Shown here one piece after another: positions 58,101 to 64,000 of a DNA stretch of 64,000 bases (positions are counted from its first letter, which is position 1; each line of letters starts with the position of its first letter). A model generated the notes under the pieces. That model made no database searches, was not told where the DNA came from, and worked only from the letters and a program-made list of their open reading frames with translations. A program made the translations under genes and the position numbers. This stretch comes from Actinoplanes sp. L3-i22 (lineage in GTDB: Bacteria > Actinomycetota > Actinomycetes > Mycobacteriales > Micromonosporaceae). Where the stretch lies: positions 5,340,501-5,404,500 of the forward strand of contig NZ_AP024745.1 of assembly GCF_019704555.1 (NCBI RefSeq). The letters run 5' to 3'.

Positions 58101-58825
58101 GGTTCGAGCAGATCGGAGATGAGCTGCTCCGGGTCCTGGGCCTCGTCGATGGCGTCGACCACGATCCCGTAGACCGGCCGCGTCGCGTCGCGCGGCACCG
58201 CCGTCAGCAGCTCCTCGGCGGTCCGGACCGGCCTGCCCAGGTCGTGGCCGATGGCGGCGGCGACCTGATCGGTCGTCCGGCCGCGGGCATGCACGGCGCA
58301 GTGGACACTTCCCGGCGGTGGCACCAGGCCCGGTTCGTCCGGCACCTGGCCGGCAGGCACGTCTCGGCGCAACACGGCGTGCCCGAACGTCACCACCCGG
58401 CCCAGCACCGCGGATTTACCTGTCCCCGGGCCGCCGGTCACCACGCGTACCCGGAAATCGTCGGGGGACTCGCGCGCCAGCCATGCGGTGAGTTCCCGCA
58501 GCACACGCTGTCGTCCGGTGAAATACCACTGTTGGCGGAACGACGACGGCGTGACCCCTCGGCCCCGGGTCACGAAGTGCCGCCGGGTCGCGTCCATCGC
58601 CTCACCTGCCAGCCGGCGGCGATCCAGGCGCGACTCGGCGAGCACCAGCAGAATCGGCAGCGCGAACGCGAGAACGACGACGCTCAGCCAAAGGGTGATC
58701 GTGACGGCGCCGGGATCCTGTGCGCCGGAGAGCTCTGCCATCGCCGCGACCGCAACGCCGACGCCCGGGACCATGGCGAGCCACCACCGGCCCCTCCCGC
58801 TACGACTGCGTGATGCAGGGGACAT
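55160..58825 (-). CDS. STAND NTPase with N-terminal membrane helices and C-terminal beta-propeller
   Basis: 1221 residues from ATG 58825; GTG 58852 is a longer option. Two hydrophobic segments (about 14-30 and 44-63) anchor it. The NTPase has Walker A GGPGTGKS (131-138) and Walker B GIVVDAIDEA (220-229), then AP-ATPase-like helical regions. From about residue 620 to the end there are WD40-like blades (IWDPDQLRQ, RIWYPGG, IAIWDLDGRVGEVI). STAND proteins sense a trigger through the repeats and oligomerise. No effector domain is visible, so output may pass through the membrane or partner proteins. It stands alone. Confidence 0.85.
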   Translation of the reverse strand: MSPASRSRSGRGRWWLAMVPGVGVAVAAMAELSGAQDPGAVTITLWLSVVVLAFALPILLVLAESRLDRRRLAGEAMDATRRHFVTRGRGVTPSSFRQQWYFTGRQRVLRELTAWLARESPDDFRVRVVTGGPGTGKSAVLGRVVTFGHAVLRRDVPAGQVPDEPGLVPPPGSVHCAVHARGRTTDQVAAAIGHDLGRPVRTAEELLTAVPRDATRPVYGIVVDAIDEAQDPEQLISDLLEPLAAGAAAWRLCLLLGMRTGPDRTLLRRCGPHAVELPLEAPAYFEQVDLAEYGRRCLTAEDEPGVSSPYRDEPELADRVAGALARRAGTNFLVVQLTCLTLAALPQATDDSPEQFPDSVDAAMERYLAAFGDERRRVRDLLVPLAFAEGAGLSDPVVWAALATELGTDRYTAQDVAWLLGERRAVHLLDVTDRTFRLFHEALREHLRGLVTARMDVRAAHRVVMRTLIRHVPAQADGSGPDWLSAGEYVRLHLAAHASAAREITGLLTDPLFLVATDPDQVIGYLPVYDRTEGPPTAAIQAVIDVVQRAGRMLFVHEDGERAAYLQMAARKLGADDLADELGALPLRLPWSVPWARWHAITGGSGLIGSQAHPVRGVAVGAGLIVAHSESRISAWRITPEQIMPVFLPEPRPPARWAAPVPGGIVILGNDGSMSRYDLDSRGVEPWTPRAEVDRPNYCAPMAYRGRDFLLLAGAETARLWDPQRAEPAGPLLRLPAGSRPLAAAVVVDRPLLLVDRHGTVETLDLLAGTRYGVPFQAFEDGIADPDGPVWSGALGEAGGRAVAVLGGRLDRPIIRRDILTGRGVGDDLTGPGIGTTALTIGGGLLWAGGGDGRLRLWTWPDGRPVAQEIAAHEGGVAGVATLSLSGGPVAATCGGDGATRIWYPGGTTETRHGFGVGQLLPIPVDGQERLLASTGEHLLLLDPANGHTVAARPAPCEDLSPMARNPGPGPEDLALAMADGSVHLIKVATLETRRRFTACEPRQISALGTAPGRIMVMTRTGLLQIWDPDQLRQELATVDVGGLVRSVASIGNVAVVPGGNRITTVDLDKGELCAGKLADGCRSGTDIWRISTGRIGGRTVAVGVGAQAHVHVWDAADGTLLADTTLDDGHGLRLSDVVVTRLHDRPVVVTGSYGGAIAIWDLDGRVGEVIEIGPAVWSVAVVGGDTIMAGGPSGLIAIRVTPSMIRTDRPRRNLGIRTTR

Positions 58826-58896
58826 ACGCCGATCGTAGGGAGGAGGGGCCACCGCGCGTAGTTGCCGGATTTCGAAGCGTCAGCAATGGTGGTAGG

Positions 58897-59646
58897 TCAT
58901 CCGAGGGCGAAGGTGCGCTCGTCGGGAGCGGCCTTGCGCAGGGCCAGGATCTGCCGGGCGAACTCGCCGACCGGCACGCGCAGGGGCAGGTCGGCCACGT
59001 CGACCGCGTCGGCGATCACCGACGCCGCCTCCTCGGTGGAGATCATGCCGGGGAAGGTGGTCTGGGCGTGCAGGTCGGCGTACGCGTCGTCGGGCCCCCG
59101 CAGCTCCCGCGGCGAGTCGAGCGCCCCGCTGGCGACCGGGCCAGGCTGCAGCAGCCCGACCGAGATCCCGTGCGCGGCGGTCTCCTGGGCCAGTGACTCG
59201 GCGAGCGCTTCGAGGGCGAACTTCGAGGCCGAGTACGCCCCGTCGAGGGGGAACGCGATCCGCCCGTTGATGCTGGACACGTAGAGGACGCGGCCGCTGC
59301 CCCGGCGGCGCATCTGCGGCAGCACGGCCCGGGTCGCCCGGATCGCGCCGACGGTGTTCACGTTGATCAGGTTCAGCAGTTCGTCGGCGGGGGTCTCCTC
59401 CACGGCGGACCGGAAGTACTGGGCCGAGTTGGAGATCAGCACGTCGACCTGGCCGGCCGCGGCGACGGCGGCGTCCACCGAGGCCTGGTCGCTGACGTCG
59501 AGCGCCAGCCGGGTGTCGACGTCGAGGTCGGCAATCGCGGACCGGCTGCGGGCGGTGGCGATCACCCGGTGGCCGCGCTTGGCCAGCTCGATCGCGGTGG
59601 CCCGGCCGATGCCGCTGGAGGTGCCGGTAATGAGTACAGCTGCCAT
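58897..59646 (-). CDS. Short-chain dehydrogenase/reductase
   Basis: 249 residues from ATG 59646. TGTSSGIGRATAIELAKRGHRVIATARSRSA, LISNSAQY, SSINGRIAFPLDGAYSASKFALEALAESLAQE (catalytic Ser, YxxxK). It is of the classical NADPH-type. Its promoter region carries three phased copies of a GTTCTGTACT-N4-CGTCAAGAAC-like motif, so it seems tightly regulated. It is divergent from the third P450. Confidence 0.87.
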   Translation of the reverse strand: MAAVLITGTSSGIGRATAIELAKRGHRVIATARSRSAIADLDVDTRLALDVSDQASVDAAVAAAGQVDVLISNSAQYFRSAVEETPADELLNLINVNTVGAIRATRAVLPQMRRRGSGRVLYVSSINGRIAFPLDGAYSASKFALEALAESLAQETAAHGISVGLLQPGPVASGALDSPRELRGPDDAYADLHAQTTFPGMISTEEAASVIADAVDVADLPLRVPVGEFARQILALRKAAPDERTFALG

Positions 59647-59672
59647 GGTTCTCGTTCTCCCTGGTGAAAGGT

Positions 59673-59761
59673 GTTCTGTACTGGTTCGTCAAAAACATAC
59701 CTCGGTTCTGTACTGAAGCGTCAAGAACTGGGGATGTGTTCTGTACTACACCGTCAAGAAC
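59673..59761. promoter_or_regulatory. Three phased operator-like repeats between SDR and P450
   Basis: Copies at 59673-59696, 59705-59728 and 59738-59761 share GTTCTGTACT, a variable middle, and CGTCAARAAC. Outer arms GTTCT and AGAAC are inverted in copies 2 and 3. Start-to-start spacing is 32 and 33 bases, about three helical turns, so all would face the same side of the DNA. TTGACG on the minus strand within the copies could also serve as -35 for the SDR gene. Confidence 0.65.
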
Positions 59762-59830
59762 GCGCTGCCGTGGGTGCCGTGCCGCCGTCGACCGCGTGCA
59801 CGCCCGGGATTTCAAGCACTTGACTTAAAC

Positions 59831-59856
59831 CGGGATCGGCGCGTTGACTGATCCCG
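59831..59856. promoter_or_regulatory. Inverted repeat upstream of the third P450
   Basis: CGGGATC (59831-59837) and GATCCCG (59850-59856) flank a 12-base spacer containing GTTGACT, 60 bases before the P450 start. It may be an operator overlapping a -35. Confidence 0.4.
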
Positions 59857-59915
59857 ACGAAGGGCAGAAATCCGCCCCAACGCCTCGGCACTGCTGTATC
59901 GAGGAGGTTATTCCC

Positions 59916-61127
59916 ATGGCGCACGAAACCGCTGCCGCCTTCCCCATGGCACGAGCCCCGCAATGCCCGTTCGATCCGCCCCCTGACCTGCGTGAACTCC
60001 AGGAGCAGGCGCCGCTGACCCGGGTCCGGCTCTGGGACGGGTCCACACCCTGGCTGGTCACCCGGTTCGCGGAGCAGCGCACGCTGCTGGCCGACCCCCG
60101 GCTCAGCTCCGACCCGGCCCGGCCCGGCTATCCGTCGCCCTCCCCGGCGCGGCCGGCCGGCGGCACCGGCAGCAACATCGGCTTCATCCTGATGGACGAC
60201 CCGGAGCACGCCCGGCTGCGCCGCATGGTGACCGCTCCGTTCGCGATCAAGCGGGTCGAGGCGCTGCGGCCGGCCGTCCAGAAGATCGTCGACGACCTGA
60301 TCGACGACATGCTGGCCGGGCCGAATCCGGCCGACCTGGTCGAAGCGTTCGCCTTGCCGGTCCCGTCGCTGGTCATCTGCGCGCTGCTCGGCGTCCCGTA
60401 CACCGATCACGACCTGTTCCAGGGCCACAGCCGCAACCTGATCAGCCGCAGTGTCCCGCCCGAACAGCGCGGCGCGTCGTTCCAGGCTCTGCACGACTAC
60501 CTGGACCAGCTGCTCGAGCGGAAGCTCGCCGAGCCCGCCGACGACCTGCTGTCCCAATTGGTCGCCCGCGTGCGAGCGGGCGAGCTGAAACGCTCCGACG
60601 CCGCCGGTATCGGTGTGTTGCTGCTGGTCGCGGGCCACGAGACCACCGCCAACATGATCGCGCTGGGCACCCTGGCCCTGCTTGAGCACCCCGGCCAGCT
60701 GGCCCTGCTGCGCGACAGCGACGACCCGAAACTGGTGGCCGGCGCCGTCGAGGAACTGCTGCGCTACCTCAACATCACCCATACCGGCCGGCGCCGGGTC
60801 GCGCTGGACGACATCGAGATCGCCGGCGTCACGATCCGCGCGGGCGACGGCCTGATCATGGCCAACGACATCGGTAACCGTGACCCCGGCGTCTTCCCGG
60901 ATCCCGGCCGTCTCGACGTGACCCGCGACGCCCGCCGGCACGTCGCCTTCGGCTTCGGTGTGCATCAGTGCCTCGGTCAGCCCCTGGCCCGGCTGGAGCT
61001 CCAGGTCGTCTACAGCACGCTCTACCGGCGCGTCCCGACCCTGCGCCGGGCGACCGCCCTGGAGAGCATCCCGTTCAAACACGACGGCGCCGTGTACGGC
61101 GTCTACGAGCTACCGGTGAGCTGGTGA
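59916..61127 (+). CDS. Cytochrome P450 (third of three), CYP105-like
   Basis: 403 residues from ATG 59916 with GAGGAGG upstream. Haem loop FGFGVHQCLGQPLAR (Cys about 351), ExxR in EELLRYLNI, I-helix VAGHETTANM, C-helix DPEHARLRRMVTAPFAI. It is clearly related to the P450 at 39.2 kb (compare LGVPYTDH and FKENGPNYGVNEL with FKHDGAVYGVYEL). It forms an operon with a ferredoxin six bases downstream. No IclR box is seen; control through the phased repeats upstream is more likely. Confidence 0.92.
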   Translation: MAHETAAAFPMARAPQCPFDPPPDLRELQEQAPLTRVRLWDGSTPWLVTRFAEQRTLLADPRLSSDPARPGYPSPSPARPAGGTGSNIGFILMDDPEHARLRRMVTAPFAIKRVEALRPAVQKIVDDLIDDMLAGPNPADLVEAFALPVPSLVICALLGVPYTDHDLFQGHSRNLISRSVPPEQRGASFQALHDYLDQLLERKLAEPADDLLSQLVARVRAGELKRSDAAGIGVLLLVAGHETTANMIALGTLALLEHPGQLALLRDSDDPKLVAGAVEELLRYLNITHTGRRRVALDDIEIAGVTIRAGDGLIMANDIGNRDPGVFPDPGRLDVTRDARRHVAFGFGVHQCLGQPLARLELQVVYSTLYRRVPTLRRATALESIPFKHDGAVYGVYELPVSW

Positions 61128-61133
61128 GAACTG

Positions 61134-61334
61134 ATGAAGGTCACCCTGGATCAGGACAGGTGCGTCGCCTCCGGCCAGTGCGTGATGGCCGCGCCGGAGG
61201 TCTTCGACCAGCGTGACGAGGACGGCGTCGCGGTGCTGCTCGCCACCGAGCCCGATCCGGTTCATCTCGAGGACGTGCGACAGGCCGCCGCGGTGTGCCC
61301 GGCCGTCGCCATCCGTGTCACGGCCGGCGACTGA
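61134..61334 (+). CDS. P450-associated ferredoxin, [3Fe-4S]-type (third)
   Basis: 66 residues from ATG 61134. Ligands C-VASGQ-C and the Cys in AVCPA. Partner of the upstream P450; no reductase is next to it, so it likely shares one of the two reductases of the locus. Confidence 0.88.
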   Translation: MKVTLDQDRCVASGQCVMAAPEVFDQRDEDGVAVLLATEPDPVHLEDVRQAAAVCPAVAIRVTAGD

Positions 61335-61432
61335 CCCGCCGCGCGGCCGGGCCGGCGTCCGGTCGCGCGCCGCCGGGGCGTCGGCGGGAGGATGGAGGCG
61401 CCCGGAACACCTGAGCGCACCTGGGGGACGCT

Positions 61433-62092
61433 GTGAAGCTCCTGCTGACGTCCGGCGGCGTGACCAATCCGAGCATCCGCGACGCGCTCGTGCGACTGCT
61501 CGGCAAGCCGATCGCCGACTGTCATGCCCTGGTCATCCCGACCGCGCAGTGGGGTCACCCGAGGTGCGGGCCGGCCTCGGTGCGCGGGCTGGTGGCCGCC
61601 GAGTCCGGCTTCGCGCACTTCACCGGCCTGGGCTGGGCGTCGCTCGGGGTCCTCGAGCTCACCGCGCTGCCCACCATCGGCGAGCAGCGCTGGGAGCCCT
61701 GGGTCCGGCAGGCCGACGTGCTGCTGGCCGACGGCGGCGACGCGACGTACCTGAGTCACTGGATGCGGGAGTCCGGGCTGGCCGGGCTGCTGCCGTCCAT
61801 GCCGGACCAGGTCTGGGTCGGGGTCAGTGCCGGCAGCATGGTGATGACGCCGCGGATCGGCGACTACTTCGTCGAGTGGCCCGATGCTCCGGACGACCGC
61901 ACCCTGGGGGTCGTCGACTTCTCGATCTTTCCGCACCTGGACGCGTTCCCGACGAACACGCTCGCGCACGCGGAGCGGTGGGCCGCCGGCCTCGGTGTCC
62001 CGGCCTACGTCATCGACGAGCAGACGGCGATCACGGTGGTGGACGGCTCGGTCGAGGTGGTCTCGGAGGGCCGGTGGACGAAGCTCGGCTGA
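61433..62092 (+). CDS. Peptidase E-like protein (family S51)
   Basis: 219 residues from GTG 61433 with GGGGGA upstream. The nucleophile Ser is in WVGVSAGSMVM (about residue 126), and DVLLADGGDATYLSHWM and FSIFPHLD agree with the S51 fold. Peptidase E cuts Asp-X dipeptides; many actinobacterial relatives are of unknown specificity. Single gene, cytoplasmic. Confidence 0.8.
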   Translation: MKLLLTSGGVTNPSIRDALVRLLGKPIADCHALVIPTAQWGHPRCGPASVRGLVAAESGFAHFTGLGWASLGVLELTALPTIGEQRWEPWVRQADVLLADGGDATYLSHWMRESGLAGLLPSMPDQVWVGVSAGSMVMTPRIGDYFVEWPDAPDDRTLGVVDFSIFPHLDAFPTNTLAHAERWAAGLGVPAYVIDEQTAITVVDGSVEVVSEGRWTKLG

Positions 62093-62110
62093 GCGGGCGC
62101 CGGCTCACGC

Positions 62111-62131
62111 CGTACCCAAGCAAGGTTTTGA
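62111..62131. repeat. Short intergenic repeat, copy 2
   Basis: CGTACC, then C, then AAGCAAGGTTTTGA; 20 of 21 bases equal those at 38926-38946. It lies between the peptidase E stop and the next gene. Confidence 0.45.
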
Positions 62132-62212
62132 TCGTCGAAACCCGCACGTGACATCGGCGTGATCGTCGTGCGAAGCTACCCATCGGTAACTTCAGTGACG
62201 AAGGGCGGCACC

Positions 62213-63100
62213 ATGACCAGCGCGACCGAACCCGCGGCGATCGATCACGCGCTGGTGCGCCACACCTGGCGGGTGGCCGAGCCGCTGCACGGCATGATCT
62301 ATTTCGTGCCCGAGGGGCCGGAGCGCTACGCCGCGCTCGGCATCGGCGCCCGCGAGGGCTATTTCGCGTCGCGGGCCGCCGCTCTGGGCGCCGTCGGCGC
62401 CGGCCCGGTCGTCGCCACCTTCTTCAACTTCAACCCGCGCCTGGTTGCCGCCGCCCTGCCCGCGGCCTGGGCAAAGGCCACCCCGGAGGCGATGCTGGCG
62501 GCCCGGCTGGACGCCGCCGGCGCGGCCCTGACCCGCGGTCTCGGCGACGCGGTGCACGGCCCGGAGGTGGCCGAGGCCGCCGAACTGGCCCGCCGGGCCG
62601 CCGAATCCGTCGCCGATCGTCCCGAGGGCCGCCCGCTGTTCGCCGCGCACGCCGCGCTGCCCTGGCCGGACCAGCCGCATCAGGTGCTCTGGCAGGCGCA
62701 GACGCTGCTGCGGGAGTTCCGCGGCGACGGGCACGTCGCGGCGCTGCTGCTCGCCGGGCTGACCGGGCTGGAGGCGCTGGTGCTGCACGCGGCCTCCGGT
62801 GACGTGCCGGAACGCTTCCTGCGCCGCAGCCGGGGCTGGAGCCAGGAGCAGTGGGACGGCGCCGTCGACGAGCTGCGGCACCGCGGGCTGATCGAGGCCG
62901 GCGAGCCGGTCCTGAGCGAGGCCGGCCGGGCGCAGCGCGCCGAGATCGAGGCGGCCACCGATCGGCTCGCCGCTCCCGCGTACGCGATCCTCGGCGTCGA
63001 GGGCTGCAACCGGCTGGCCGAGCTGGCCCGTCCACTGAGCCGGGCGATCGTCGCCGCCGGGCTGTTGAACGTGGACAACGCGATCCGCAAGGAGGGGTAA
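62213..63100 (+). CDS. SCO6745-family protein
   Basis: 295 residues from ATG 62213. ALVRHTWRVAEPLHGMIYFVPEGPERYAALGIGAREGYFASRAAALGAVGAGPVVATFFNFNP is typical of this actinobacterial family, and the C-terminal half has a MarR-like winged-helix arrangement (GWSQEQWDGAVDELRHRGLIEAGEPVLSEAGRAQRAEIEAATDRL). Function is unknown. A strong hairpin begins directly after the stop. Confidence 0.75.
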   Translation: MTSATEPAAIDHALVRHTWRVAEPLHGMIYFVPEGPERYAALGIGAREGYFASRAAALGAVGAGPVVATFFNFNPRLVAAALPAAWAKATPEAMLAARLDAAGAALTRGLGDAVHGPEVAEAAELARRAAESVADRPEGRPLFAAHAALPWPDQPHQVLWQAQTLLREFRGDGHVAALLLAGLTGLEALVLHAASGDVPERFLRRSRGWSQEQWDGAVDELRHRGLIEAGEPVLSEAGRAQRAEIEAATDRLAAPAYAILGVEGCNRLAELARPLSRAIVAAGLLNVDNAIRKEG

Positions 63101-63131
63101 CCCCCGGATAACCCGGGGGGCGATCCGGGGG
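63101..63131. terminator. Hairpin after the SCO6745-like gene
   Basis: CCCCCGGAT (63101-63109) and ATCCGGGGG (63123-63131) pair exactly; the loop contains a further CCCGGGGGG. It starts at the base after the stop codon. Confidence 0.65.
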
Positions 63132-63219
63132 TCTGCACCATTCTGCGGAGGCGCTCTGAGCAGCAGGATTGGTCCTGTCAGCAAGACCAGGGAACATCCC
63201 GGCAGACAGGACAGAGACC

Positions 63220-63501
63220 ATGTGGCAGAGCAGCTACTCCTACGACGACAGCCAGACCTCCGCCTCCAGCGCGGCGGAGAGCTACCAGGGCCACTGCGGC
63301 ACCGACGACTCCCAGCACCAGGATTCCCACCAGCAGGACTCCCACCAGCAGGACTTCCAGCACCAGGACTTCCAGCACCAGGACTTCCAGCACCAGGACT
63401 TCCAGCACCAGGACTTCCAGTACGAGGAGCACTACGAGTACCAGGAGTTCCACTACTACCACGCCGAGCACCACGTCGACTCGTCCGCGTTCTGCGGCTG
63501 A
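63220..63501 (+). CDS. Small His/Gln/Asp-rich pentapeptide-repeat protein
   Basis: 93 residues from ATG 63220. Residues 31-68 are DSHQQ and DFQHQ repeats; the tail ([20 protein letters not shown]...FCG) is rich in His, Tyr and Glu. There is no signal peptide or membrane helix. The His and acidic residues could bind metal ions, or the chain could be a low-complexity assembly region. No family is recognised. Composition (almost no Ala, Gly, Leu) is far from normal for this genome, but codon choice stays GC-rich. The next gene starts 17 bases on, so they are co-transcribed. Confidence 0.75.
   Translation: MWQSSYSYDDSQTSASSAAESYQGHCGTDDSQHQDSHQQDSHQQDFQHQDFQHQDFQHQDFQHQDFQYEEHYEYQEFHYYHAEHHVDSSAFCG
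63310..63423 (+). repeat. 15-bp tandem repeats encoding DFQHQ / DSHQQ
   Basis: About seven and a half units; the clearest are four consecutive copies of CACCAGGACTTCCAG. Near-identity at DNA level points to recent expansion by slippage. Confidence 0.8.
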
Positions 63502-63518
63502 CCGGCGGGAGGGGCCCG

Positions 63519-64000
63519 ATGACGATCACCGTCGAGCACGACGAACTGCGGGAGCTCGTCCGGCTGGTCCGGCAGGGTGCCGAGGCCAACGCGCGACCCG
63601 ACCTGATCGCCCGGCTGTCGGCGGGCCCCGTGACCGCCGATCAGGTCATCCGGTCCCTGCAGTCACTGGAGATCGACCTGCGCAACCGCCGTGCCGGGCT
63701 GTGCGAGCCGGGCCGTGGCGCCCGGCTCGCCGCCGAGGCCGGGCACGCCGAAACCCGGCTTCGCCGGTTCCGGGATCATTGCTCGCGCTGGCCCCGCACG
63801 CTCGCCGATGCGGTGGGCACGGCCGATTCGGATTTGGGGTACGGGCTTCAGCGCCACGTCCGTGCCCTCGTCGACGAGGGCACCGCGATGATCGCGGCCG
63901 GTGCCCAGCGTGCTGACGTCGACCGCTGGCTGCAGTACCGACTGGCCGCCGAGGTGACCGAATGTGATCGCACCCTGCGCCGGACCGCGCAGACCATCAC
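63519..64000 (+). CDS. Helical protein of unknown function (cut by right edge)
   Basis: ATG 63519 has GGGAGGGG upstream. 160 codons are open to the window edge: MTITVEHDELRELVRLVRQG start, then LIARLSAGPVTADQVIRSLQSLEIDLRNRRAGLC and RLRRFRDHCSRWPRTLADAV. It looks like an all-helical, charged, cytoplasmic protein. I do not recognise a family. Because it directly follows the His/Gln-rich gene, the two probably act together. Confidence 0.65.
   Translation, partial: MTITVEHDELRELVRLVRQGAEANARPDLIARLSAGPVTADQVIRSLQSLEIDLRNRRAGLCEPGRGARLAAEAGHAETRLRRFRDHCSRWPRTLADAVGTADSDLGYGLQRHVRALVDEGTAMIAAGAQRADVDRWLQYRLAAEVTECDRTLRRTAQTI

Noticed and set aside
63310..63423. 15-bp tandem repeats as a CRISPR-like array
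   Set aside because: Units are contiguous without spacers and are in frame within a coding sequence.
1..64000. tRNA, rRNA, riboswitch or prophage genes
   Set aside because: None could be recognised by eye; a covariance-model search (tRNAscan, Rfam) would be decisive.

Overview
The window is very GC-rich actinomycete chromosome. Gene style and content suggest a soil member of the Micromonosporaceae, Actinoplanes-like: many GTG starts, overlapping stop/start operons, membrane STAND NTPases, pentapeptide-repeat proteins, an ECF sigma factor fused to a sugar-binding domain, and secreted GH35 and DUF4360 proteins. The genus is inferred from gene content, not from a marker gene. I see no rRNA, tRNA, CRISPR array or prophage.

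Layout. 0-5.5 kb: a secreted peptidase cut by the left edge, a NACHT membrane protein, and a small MarR regulon (hydrolase, MarR, luciferase-like oxidoreductase) sharing a TTGACG-type operator. 5.5-16.3 kb: extracellular functions, namely GH35 beta-galactosidase, two divergent DUF4360 proteins, a beta-helix surface protein divergent from a transmembrane ECF sigma factor with an AbfB domain, an epoxide-hydrolase-like enzyme, and a PD40 plus RTX-repeat secreted protein. 16.6-25.2 kb: an ABC exporter, a CMD/HtaA/TetR operon, a TnpB element abutting an SDR gene, a ferredoxin reductase, a pentapeptide-repeat protein and a small sigma factor.

21.5-45.2 kb looks like a dispersed oxidative catabolic locus: two P450-ferredoxin pairs, a FAD ferredoxin reductase, FdxA plus FprA-type reductase, a Baeyer-Villiger monooxygenase, a cyclase-family metal hydrolase, SCPx-type thiolase with its DUF35 partner, a CaiB-type CoA transferase, an MFS transporter, an aldehyde dehydrogenase, SDRs, and TetR and IclR regulators. 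A 19-bp pseudopalindrome (reference copy CGTTTCGTTGTAGAGAACG) recurs just downstream of TTGACA-type promoters in three divergent intergenic regions and in front of the IclR gene. It is my main candidate for an undescribed regulon. The substrate is unknown; a cyclic ketone or alcohol such as a terpenoid would fit.

45.3-53.5 kb is a complete mycofactocin biosynthesis locus (mftA-F on the minus strand, mftR and mftG on the plus strand). It includes a 42-residue MftA precursor ending IDGMCGVY and a second MftD paralogue. A shared TGGCAY-N3-GTGCCA palindrome lies in the mftA/mftG gap and in front of the second mftD, a likely MftR operator. The SDR at 44.3 kb is of the mycofactocin-coupled type, so the redox cofactor and the catabolic genes probably work together.

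53.4-64 kb: an XRE regulator/SDR pair, a 1221-residue STAND-beta-propeller membrane protein, an SDR with three phased operator-like repeats, a third P450-ferredoxin pair, a peptidase E homologue, an SCO6745-like protein, a His/Gln-rich pentapeptide-repeat protein, and a final gene cut by the right edge.
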